Shown: one piece after another, positions 6,261 to 12,086 of the stretch
Position numbering within the stretch: position 1 is the first letter of the stretch
Layout: each line of letters opens with the position of its first letter
NCBI GenBank assembly: GCA_020429465.1
Contig: JAGQLH010000025.1
Span: 1 to 15,490 of the forward strand
Length of the DNA stretch: 15,490 nt
Source of the DNA: Candidatus Dojkabacteria bacterium
GTDB taxonomy: Bacteria > Patescibacteriota > Dojkabacteria > B142 > WJKM01
Direction: 5' to 3'
The notes under the pieces: generated by a model
Database searches by the model: none
Told to the model about the DNA's origin: nothing
Seen by the model: the letters and a program-made list of their open reading frames with translations, nothing else
Position numbers and translations under genes: made by a program

Positions 6261-6941
6261 ATGCAAAATCTATTTGAGGTATTTGCTGCGCAATTAACAC
6301 CAGATATCATTCGAAAAGCACAACTGAGGCATCCTAGTATCCAAATTGCAAGCACCAATCTCGGGATATATGTAAAATTGCGCACCGAAATTGATTCATC
6401 AGATACTTTTAATGGAGAGTTTAATTTAGCGATTTCACCAAATGAAATTAGTAATAATGAAATCAATCTTGGACTCCAACTCACCCATGAAAGTGCTGAG
6501 GGGGAAAAAAGTAAGATATTACGCTTAGCGTTACTACAAAGGTTTGCATTTAGCTTAAACCATACCAGTTTAATAAAGCCTCATGGAGCACTCCTTGTAG
6601 GATCACACTTGAATGGGATGAGCATAGTTCATATGAGTACAGTAGATGAAAAGTTACAAAAAACCTCCACTATGCTACAAAGAGCTTCAAATCCAGTTGA
6701 ATCATTTGATGATCTACCAAATCTCTTACAAAACACAGAAACCATAGCAACACTTCCGAAAAATATGCAAAGACATGGTTATAGTGTATGTGAAACAACA
6801 GATCTAATTGAAATCATGCCAGCATTTTATGAGAAACTCAAACGATTCCTACTTTTAGCACCACTTGCAAAACTACCAACTTATCTGCCTGAAGAAAAGA
6901 GCATTTATTATCCATTCTTACAAGGATTTAAATCGGATTAA
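6261..6941 (+). CDS. Hypothetical protein of unknown family (226 residues)
   Basis: This is an unrecognised, apparently cytosolic protein with no signal peptide or membrane helix. The N-terminal part alternates helical (1-22) and strand-like segments (29-82). The middle part (93-128) is hydrophobic and strand-rich, with HGALLVGSHLNGMSIVHMS (111-129). The C-terminal part (about 130-226) is mostly helical, ending in 'EKLKRFLLLAPLAKLPTYLP' (191-210). The overall look is a mixed alpha/beta domain followed by a helical one. No catalytic motif is evident. TATAAT (6252-6257) and the overlapping TATTAT (6249-6254) sit directly before the ATG, and there is no Shine-Dalgarno sequence, so the mRNA may be leaderless. 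The codon pattern is typical of the window and the frame is long, so the gene is real though its job is not visible. Confidence 0.8.
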   Translation: MQNLFEVFAAQLTPDIIRKAQLRHPSIQIASTNLGIYVKLRTEIDSSDTFNGEFNLAISPNEISNNEINLGLQLTHESAEGEKSKILRLALLQRFAFSLNHTSLIKPHGALLVGSHLNGMSIVHMSTVDEKLQKTSTMLQRASNPVESFDDLPNLLQNTETIATLPKNMQRHGYSVCETTDLIEIMPAFYEKLKRFLLLAPLAKLPTYLPEEKSIYYPFLQGFKSD

Positions 6942-6980
6942 ACTATAATCACCATACGTAGAAACTTATACTAATCAACT

Positions 6981-7040
6981 ATGGGTTGCTTATTTGGGTG
7001 GGTAACTGGTAAAATCTCAGCAATTAATAGAATCATATAA
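6981..7040 (+). CDS. Possible 19-residue ORF between two hypothetical genes
   Basis: ATG at 6981 to TAA at 7040 encodes MGCLFGWVTGKISAINRII. A TATACT lies eight bases before the ATG, the same spacing seen before larger genes here, and the stop is 17 bases before the next start. It is too short to be judged from composition. It may be a leader peptide, a hydrophobic micro-protein or chance. Confidence 0.2.
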   Translation: MGCLFGWVTGKISAINRII

Positions 7041-7057
7041 ATCAACTACATACCATT

Positions 7058-7756
7058 ATGACCGGACCAGAATTAGATTTTGCAAATCATCAGAGAGTAC
7101 TTACTCCAAGAATAGAATACCTAGCGAACGGAGGGACATTAGGTGAATCACGAATACATTTACATCCCAATGGCGGATTTAATGTTTTGAAAGAAGAAGT
7201 TGTAAGAATATCAGAGAGTACTAATAAAAAAAGACAGTTATTTTATGCACTTCTTCTTAGCACAAGTGGAGGAAGTCCATATATTACCAGAACTGGAAGA
7301 ATAGCATTTCTGAGTTTCACAGATCTTTCTCCAGAATCTAAACCAGAGATAGAATTAAAAAATCCAAGAGGTATTGTTCTTATTGAGAATACTGGATCAG
7401 TGCTTGAGAATCCATCAGGAAAGAAAAACCATTATCTCACTATTCTAGGAAGGACAATGGGAAATCATATATTTGAGCTAGATGCGCATAGATTCGTAAA
7501 TAGTGCGGAAGATATAAGTCAAAATCAATTACCATTCATTACACCCGGTGGCCTAGTAAATTCACCTGAATTAGGGTTTTTAATAAATACAATTGATAAT
7601 GATCCGAACATAAATGACCCTAAAAGGATACTTCAAGAATGCTCCTTTAAAGAAGACAACTGGAGAGCTATCGTTACTCCACAAGAACGACTCAAATTAC
7701 GAAAAAAATCAATGGCATTTGCAACAATGGTACATAGTATAGTTCAAGCATTTTAA
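7058..7756 (+). CDS. Hypothetical protein (232 residues), possible paralogue of the 8038-8655 product
   Basis: I do not recognise this family. The protein is soluble-looking and strand-rich up to about residue 148, with a helical C-terminus (208-232) rich in lysine and arginine. Two blocks resemble the product of the gene at 8038. Residues 61-89 align without gaps to its 72-100 (shared Leu, Tyr, Ser, Ala-Phe, Asp). Residues 107-130 align to its 140-161 (shared I..G..L.N, then G.K.H....IL), with a longer spacer between the blocks in the other protein. This points to duplication followed by strong divergence, seen by eye only. No catalytic motif, signal peptide or membrane helix is present. The ATG at 7058 has TATAAA (7036-7041) and TACATA (7047-7052) upstream and no Shine-Dalgarno sequence. 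Confidence 0.8.
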   Translation: MTGPELDFANHQRVLTPRIEYLANGGTLGESRIHLHPNGGFNVLKEEVVRISESTNKKRQLFYALLLSTSGGSPYITRTGRIAFLSFTDLSPESKPEIELKNPRGIVLIENTGSVLENPSGKKNHYLTILGRTMGNHIFELDAHRFVNSAEDISQNQLPFITPGGLVNSPELGFLINTIDNDPNINDPKRILQECSFKEDNWRAIVTPQERLKLRKKSMAFATMVHSIVQAF

Positions 7757-7801
7757 TCAACTCCATATGATGGACCTACATATTTTAGTAGTAATAAATA
7801 A

Positions 7802-8017
7802 ATGTCTATGGAATACATGACTTTTGCATTAAGATTCATTGCAAGTGAAGATATATATGGAAAAACTTTATTTCTAGGTAACCATGGGATTTTCACCTAT
7901 ATGGAATATACCGCATTCGCCGCAACACCGGAAGGACAGAATATGGTTAAACTAAGTCCAATAGTAAAACCTGTTACACAAAAAGAATTAGAAGAAATGT
8001 ATCCAAGAGAACCCTAA
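7802..8017 (+). CDS. Small hypothetical protein (71 residues)
   Basis: Unrecognised. The sequence starts MSMEYMTFALRFIASE, is moderately hydrophobic and aromatic in its first 45 residues (several Phe, Tyr and Met), and ends in a charged, proline-containing tail (KELEEMYPREP). No full membrane helix is convincing. An in-frame ATG two codons in (7808) is an alternative start. It lies 45 bp after the gene at 7058 and 20 bp before the one at 8038, in the same direction, so it may share their transcript. The tight fit between two larger genes and the window-typical codons favour a real gene. Confidence 0.62.
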   Translation: MSMEYMTFALRFIASEDIYGKTLFLGNHGIFTYMEYTAFAATPEGQNMVKLSPIVKPVTQKELEEMYPREP

Positions 8018-8037
8018 TTTTTACATAAAACACCTCT

Positions 8038-8655
8038 ATGAAAAGCGAACAACTAACTACTTTAGAACCTCAAATAGTACAAATCCAGACGAGGTTTTTT
8101 ACTAACAGAACAACTTTTGGTCCATACCATCTTAATAATGCAGAAATAAAAGCAACACTTGAGGGAGACTTTGACGAACAGTGGTTGACCATCGGATTTG
8201 GGGATGAGGCAAAAGAAGGATCTTTCATGGTGCGCCAACTTAAGGATGGTCTTTTATATTGTGCTGCAGCAGTACTCAAATTAGATTCAAATACTTCGAA
8301 AGGAAATGAATTTGCAGCATTTTGGAGGCCGAATGACACAATGAATCGTGATACCATCATCTTACAAAGGCCAGCAGGAAATCAGCCAGGCTTTATAAAT
8401 CTTAAGCCAGGTGCGTTACCTGATCAAATTAATCGAAATGGCCTAGATCCACTTATTAGAATTCGAAGAGGGAATACCCTTGATAACCAGGGAGAAAAGG
8501 CACACATTATAAGCATACTGAAGCACAAAACAATAGCACCTGATAATCAAGAATATGAAATAATGGAAGATCAAAGTAGGATACCGCACATTCTTAACCT
8601 TCTTTTTAAAAGAACCTCCGACTTAATCACAGAAAGTAGAATTTTGAAAGTATAG
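8038..8655 (+). CDS. Hypothetical protein (205 residues), possible paralogue of the 7058-7756 product
   Basis: An unrecognised soluble protein. A strand-rich N-terminal region (35-110) contains FDEQWLTIGFGDE (45-57) and LKDGLLYCAAAVLKLD (68-83). A glycine/proline/asparagine-rich middle (111-150) follows, then GEKAHIISILKHK (152-164), and a basic helical tail (183-205). The similarity to the protein at 7058 covers residues 72-100 and 140-161. The segment around residues 64-83 also faintly resembles residues in the gene at the right edge of the window (MV..L.DG.L...V..L). The stop is TAG. TACATA/CATAAA sits about 10 bases before the ATG without a Shine-Dalgarno sequence. Function unknown. Confidence 0.8.
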   Translation: MKSEQLTTLEPQIVQIQTRFFTNRTTFGPYHLNNAEIKATLEGDFDEQWLTIGFGDEAKEGSFMVRQLKDGLLYCAAAVLKLDSNTSKGNEFAAFWRPNDTMNRDTIILQRPAGNQPGFINLKPGALPDQINRNGLDPLIRIRRGNTLDNQGEKAHIISILKHKTIAPDNQEYEIMEDQSRIPHILNLLFKRTSDLITESRILKV

Positions 8656-8668
8656 CAAAAATTTAAAA

Positions 8669-8697
8669 TTGCAAAGCTGACATCAACCCTCTATCAT
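8669..8697 (+). promoter_or_regulatory. Probable sigma70-type promoter of the four-helix membrane protein gene
   Basis: TTGCAA (8669-8674, four of six) and TATCAT (8692-8697, five of six) are 17 bp apart. The -10 ends nine bases before the ATG at 8707, predicting a leader of only about three bases. The geometry is the same as before the gene at 4190. Confidence 0.5.
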
Positions 8698-8706
8698 AAA
8701 ACCACT

Positions 8707-9144
8707 ATGATAGAACAAATTAAATTAGCTCTAAAATATCTCCGTAAGCGACCATTTTTATTTACAGTAATTGGTTCATTTCTCGGGGCTGGAATCTTTC
8801 CAACAGTCTACGTTGTAATCGTTCGAGTCTTTAACATTCCCCTCATAGCAGTTCAAAATATTGTATTTATGGGCGTAGCATTCCATGTCGGCATCACATG
8901 TGGAATTGTAGCTACTCAAGCAATACTTAAACATAAAGTCATTATTCTGCCACCACTTTTTGCCTCAACCATTGCAGGCTACCTTGCACTACAGGTAGCT
9001 GACTTTCTACCACTTCCCTTTAATTTACTGTTATTTCTACTTATGGGATATGCAGGAGGGCTAGCAGGTTTGTATGGGTGGAGGTATGTTAAGCAGAAGA
9101 CATGTACTCATTTGTCATTCCTGCGAAAGCAGGAATCTCAATAA
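8707..9144 (+). CDS. Four-helix membrane protein with a repeat-encoded tail
   Basis: This 145-residue integral membrane protein has a basic N-terminus (YLRKRP, 11-16) and about four helices (17-38, 48-72, 78-97, 103-125). Glycines lie in the first (GSFLGAG) and last (GYAGGLAGLYG) helices. I do not recognise a family; no transport or enzymatic motif is visible. By the positive-inside rule the N-terminus and C-terminus face the cytoplasm. The last ten residues (SFLRKQESQ and the preceding Leu) are encoded by a dispersed palindromic repeat whose 3' flank supplies the TAA, so the ancestral C-terminus was probably near residue 130. A good promoter lies directly upstream. Confidence 0.8.
   Translation: MIEQIKLALKYLRKRPFLFTVIGSFLGAGIFPTVYVVIVRVFNIPLIAVQNIVFMGVAFHVGITCGIVATQAILKHKVIILPPLFASTIAGYLALQVADFLPLPFNLLLFLLMGYAGGLAGLYGWRYVKQKTCTHLSFLRKQESQ
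9114..9139. repeat. Dispersed palindromic repeat with GAAA loop, inside a gene 3' end
   Basis: ATTCCTGC (9117-9124) and GCAGGAAT (9129-9136) pair perfectly around a GAAA tetraloop, within GTCATTCCTGCGAAAGCAGGAATCTC. It belongs to the same family as 4766-4791 and the arms at 11999-12078. In the frame of the upstream gene it reads as SFLRKQES, a peptide typical of this repeat type when it runs into genes. Confidence 0.92.
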
Positions 9145-9276
9145 TTTGGTACAAATAAGGATTGCATCTCAACACTTTTGCCTTCTGATTGTAATCCTGG
9201 TATATTCGCACAGAATTATTATTTCTGGATCCCCATTTCCACCTGTCCGCAAGCCAGGTGAGCGGGGAAGACATCG
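9114..9276. mobile_element. Putative composite MITE-like element
   Basis: The left border is the palindrome at 9114-9139. The right border is a second hairpin, CACCTG (9240-9245) with CAGGTG (9255-9260), flanked by CCCC (9231-9234) and GGGG (9264-9267). The outermost sequences, GTCATTCC at left and GGGGAAGACATC at right, are imperfect inverted copies in the style of the element at 11999-12078. Between them, 9140-9227 is A+T-rich with no gene I can support. This would be a non-autonomous element of about 160 bp lying exactly between two genes. No transposase or clear target duplication is visible, so the boundaries are tentative. Confidence 0.5.
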
Positions 9277-9277
9277 A

Positions 9278-9937
9278 ATGAACATACAAAAAATTTACGA
9301 CACATATAGAATCCCAAATCACTTACAACAACACATGAAAGATGTGGCTGCAGTTTCGCATGCTATTGTAGAGCTTTGGGAGGGCCCGCAGATTGATAAA
9401 GAAGAAATTGTATCAGCCTGTCTCCTCCACGACATGGGAAATGTTGTTAAATTTAGATTTGACCATATGGAACATTTCCCCGAACAAAAGAAAATAGCAG
9501 ACGAACTTCAGGAATTAAAGGATCAATTTATAAAAAGCTATGGGGATGATGATCATGAAGTAACCCTTAAAATATGCTCCGAACTTAAAGTTTCAGCCAG
9601 AATATACTGGCTCATAGAAAACAAGGAATTCAAATCACTTCCTCAAACAATTACATCAAATGATTATTCACTTAAAATTGTTGGATATGCAGATAATAGG
9701 GTGGGACCAAACGGAATTATTTCACTTGATGATCGGATCCATGACATAAAAAAGAGATATTCAGATAATTCTCAGTCTTTGGTAAGTACCCCAGATAGAG
9801 ATTACTATTTTAACCTGTGTTATGAATTAGAACGACAAATTAATCCATTCACTTCAAATTCGCTTAACGAAATAACCAAAGAAGCTCGGACTGTCTATGG
9901 AACAAAATTAGAATTTTGGGAGGTATCAACGGAGTAG
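9278..9937 (+). CDS. HD-domain metal-dependent phosphohydrolase
   Basis: This 219-residue protein has an HD-domain layout: His19 in the first helix (QQHMKDV), the metal-binding doublet His51-Asp52 in 'ACLLHDMGN' (48-55), a further His93-Glu94 in 'DDDHEVTL', and the closing Asp139 in 'YADNRVGP'. HD proteins hydrolyse phosphomonoester or nucleotide bonds using bound divalent metal; the compact single-domain form gives no substrate. I chose the ATG at 9278 because conserved sequence starts soon after it. The frame stays open back to 9074, but those 68 codons are translated repeat element and overlap the previous gene. The repeat ends a base or two before this ATG. The 3' end overlaps the convergent mdh gene by 12 bp. 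Confidence 0.85.
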   Translation: MNIQKIYDTYRIPNHLQQHMKDVAAVSHAIVELWEGPQIDKEEIVSACLLHDMGNVVKFRFDHMEHFPEQKKIADELQELKDQFIKSYGDDDHEVTLKICSELKVSARIYWLIENKEFKSLPQTITSNDYSLKIVGYADNRVGPNGIISLDDRIHDIKKRYSDNSQSLVSTPDRDYYFNLCYELERQINPFTSNSLNEITKEARTVYGTKLEFWEVSTE

Positions 9938-10831
9938 TTCTAAAGCATCTTTCATCTGTATAGAAACTTTTTCGCTTGATTTTCGCAACAATCTCAATTC
10001 CTCATGGGAAAGTTTTATCTCTACTATACGATTAATCCCATCTCGCCCTAATTCGCACGGAACCGAAAGACACACGTCGGACAATCCAAATTCACCTTCA
10101 AGATAGGTACAGACTGAGTAGACCTTGTTTTCATCTTTTACTATTGATTGAATCATACGAGCAAGGGCAGCACCGGGACCAAAATATGCTGAAGTACCCA
10201 ATGCTCTAGTCAAATCGGCCCCTGTTGATCGAGTTTTAGCAGTAGTCAAACTACGAACATCTTCTTTCATAGTTTTAGGTGGGTATAGAATAGGTACCAT
10301 AGTGTCACCATGCTCTCCAATCACCGTCCCCTCAACTTCAGTCACTAAACAATTAAGCTGATTAGCCACTTCACGCCGAAACCTTGTACCATCCAAAAGT
10401 CCAGCTAATCCAAATACTTTAAATGCACCTAATTTAGAAAATTTCTGGGCTATGAATGTCATACTATTAACAGGATTAGAAGCGACAATTATGATTGGAT
10501 CTGAATGTTTCATAACGGATTTGACGACCGTCTTCACAATTTTCGCATTTGTCTTTAATAGATCATCTCTCGACATACCATCCTTACGAGGAATCCCTGA
10601 TGTAATGACTACTACGTCAGAATCTTTAGTACATTCATATTTATCAGTAACTCCAGTAACCACGGTTTTAGACCCGAGAAGCACACCTAATTCTGAAATA
10701 TCCTGAGCCTTTGCTTCTGCAAAACCTGGCTTCACATCAAGTAAAACAATCTCATCTATACTATTCATTTGTGTAACGATAGCCGCACATGACGAACCTA
10801 CATTACCAGCACCGATTATTGATAGCTTCAT
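9926..10831 (-). CDS. mdh: Malate dehydrogenase, LDH-like type
   Basis: This 301-residue NAD-dependent dehydrogenase interconverts malate and oxaloacetate. Visible features are the GAGNVG dinucleotide loop (7-12) and Asp32, which selects NAD. The mobile loop 'PRKDGMSRDD' (81-90) has Arg82 at the position that is Gln in lactate dehydrogenases and Arg in malate dehydrogenases. Also present are Arg88, Asn119 in 'SNPVN', Asp147/Arg150 in 'LLDGTRFR', and catalytic His174 in 'GEHGDTMVP'. The set is complete, and Arg82 is the reason to prefer malate over lactate. Its start codon lies four bases after the ackA stop on the same strand, so the two are surely co-transcribed. Its stop (TGA) overlaps the HD gene tail to tail. 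Confidence 0.9.
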   Translation of the reverse strand: MKLSIIGAGNVGSSCAAIVTQMNSIDEIVLLDVKPGFAEAKAQDISELGVLLGSKTVVTGVTDKYECTKDSDVVVITSGIPRKDGMSRDDLLKTNAKIVKTVVKSVMKHSDPIIIVASNPVNSMTFIAQKFSKLGAFKVFGLAGLLDGTRFRREVANQLNCLVTEVEGTVIGEHGDTMVPILYPPKTMKEDVRSLTTAKTRSTGADLTRALGTSAYFGPGAALARMIQSIVKDENKVYSVCTYLEGEFGLSDVCLSVPCELGRDGINRIVEIKLSHEELRLLRKSSEKVSIQMKDALELLR

Positions 10832-10835
10832 TGAA

Positions 10836-11978
10836 TTATTTGTAGTTTTTATGAGATATTTTATTCATAATCATTCGTTCCTCGTCAGATTCAATTACAA
10901 ATACTGCCACAGCTCCATCCGCAATATTCTCACCTATCGTAGTTAAATGTTTATTCTTTTCAGCATTAATAGTAATACCAAAATTATCAAGATTATCAGT
11001 TATTAATTTTCTTATTACATGACTTCCATACCCAACACCGCCAGAGAACACTAACGCATCAAGCCCATTTAAGGAAGCAATATACGAACCTATGTATTTT
11101 TGTATTTTGTATACATATAAGGAAATAGCACGATTAGCCTCATCTTTCCCAGCTTCATAATCTTCCAATATTACCCTCATATCTCTGGTATAGCCAGAAA
11201 CACCTAGTAAACCACTTTGATTATTTAATATATTATAAATTTCATTTTCCGAATACCCTAATTTAGTTTCCAAATAGTGCTGAACTCCATTATCAACATC
11301 ACCAGATCTTGTAGCCATCATAATTCCTTCCAGTGGCGTAAACCCCATAGATGTATCAATACTTTTGCCCCCAACACTTGCAGTAATACTCCCCCCACCA
11401 CCTAAATGACAGGTAATAAGTCGTGCATGTTCGTTAGTTTCAATTTTTGATAGAGCGATTTGTGTAAGGTATTCATGAGATATACCATGGAACCCATATT
11501 TTCTAATTTTATGTTTCTCATATAATTCATAAGGAACACCATAAAGATAGGCCTTCTCTGGTAACGTCGCATAAAATTCAGTATCAAAAACCGCAATGTG
11601 TTCTATATCTGGGAGTAATTCTCGTGCCTCTTGTATTCGTTGTATCGCAGGAGGATTATGGAGTGGAGCAAGAGAATTTAGAGCCCCTAGGTTATCAAGT
11701 ACTTCATCTGTAATGAGAGTAGGGTACTTAAAAAGTTCTCCACCATGTACTACCCTATATCCTACTACATCCGGCGAAGTGCCTTTTAATATCGCACCAA
11801 TGCATGTATTATAATCATCTTGAGAAATCTCTTTTACATCTCCTTTTAGTAAGTCAGAAAACTTATATACATTTTTTCCAACATTCTCATAAAATCCAGC
11901 TTTGATTTCCTCTTCCCCTTGAAAAAGTTTATACTTTACCGAGGTAGATCCCGTATTTATAACAAGAATTTTTTTCAT
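10836..11978 (-). CDS. ackA: Acetate kinase
   Basis: This 380-residue enzyme transfers phosphate between acetyl phosphate and ADP, giving ATP and acetate by substrate-level phosphorylation. Signature 1 is 'VINTGSTSVK' (6-15, Asn8). Arg75 lies in 'YRVVHGG', catalytic Asp132 in 'FDTEFY', and His164 in signature 2 'YGFHGISHEY' (161-170). The phosphate loop is HLGGGGS (191-197), where most family members read HLGNGAS. Arg224 lies in 'ATRSGDVD', and a glutamate sits in 'ESDEER' (363-368). It is slightly shorter than the usual 395-405 residues. No pta is seen beside it; mdh follows at four bases. The first codons are A-rich (MKKILV), TACAAG lies six bases before the ATG, and a palindromic element begins 20 bp upstream. 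Confidence 0.96.
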   Translation of the reverse strand: MKKILVINTGSTSVKYKLFQGEEEIKAGFYENVGKNVYKFSDLLKGDVKEISQDDYNTCIGAILKGTSPDVVGYRVVHGGELFKYPTLITDEVLDNLGALNSLAPLHNPPAIQRIQEARELLPDIEHIAVFDTEFYATLPEKAYLYGVPYELYEKHKIRKYGFHGISHEYLTQIALSKIETNEHARLITCHLGGGGSITASVGGKSIDTSMGFTPLEGIMMATRSGDVDNGVQHYLETKLGYSENEIYNILNNQSGLLGVSGYTRDMRVILEDYEAGKDEANRAISLYVYKIQKYIGSYIASLNGLDALVFSGGVGYGSHVIRKLITDNLDNFGITINAEKNKHLTTIGENIADGAVAVFVIESDEERMIMNKISHKNYK

Positions 11979-11998
11979 GAATTACTTGTAAACAATTT

Positions 11999-12078
11999 GT
12001 CATCCCTGCGAAGACAAGGATCTCATAAATTACATTCTAATTATTATACAAGAAGATCCCTGCCTTCGCAGGGATGAC
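11999..12078. mobile_element. 80-bp MITE-like palindromic element between ackA and the ATPase gene
   Basis: The arms 11999-12022 and 12055-12078 are inverted copies matching at 22 of 24 positions (GTCATCCCTGCGAAG... type), separated by 32 bases of A+T-rich sequence. Each arm is also a hairpin by itself; the right arm is a perfect 8-bp stem (12056-12063 with 12068-12075, loop CTTC). The arms belong to the repeat family at 4766-4791 and 9114-9139. The middle holds a TATTATACAAG that could act as a -10 for the ATPase gene. The element fills most of the divergent promoter region, 20 bp from the ackA start and 8 bp from the ATPase start. No coding capacity. Confidence 0.85.
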
Positions 12079-12086
12079 ATCAGAAA

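Noticed and set aside
7767..7820. 17-codon ORF MMDLHILVVINKCLWNT before the 71-residue gene
   Set aside because: It overlaps the larger gene in another frame and has no promoter-like spacing; likely chance.
9074..9277. N-terminal extension of the HD-domain protein
   Set aside because: The 68 extra codons overlap the membrane protein gene and are translated repeat sequence; HD homology starts only after the ATG at 9278.
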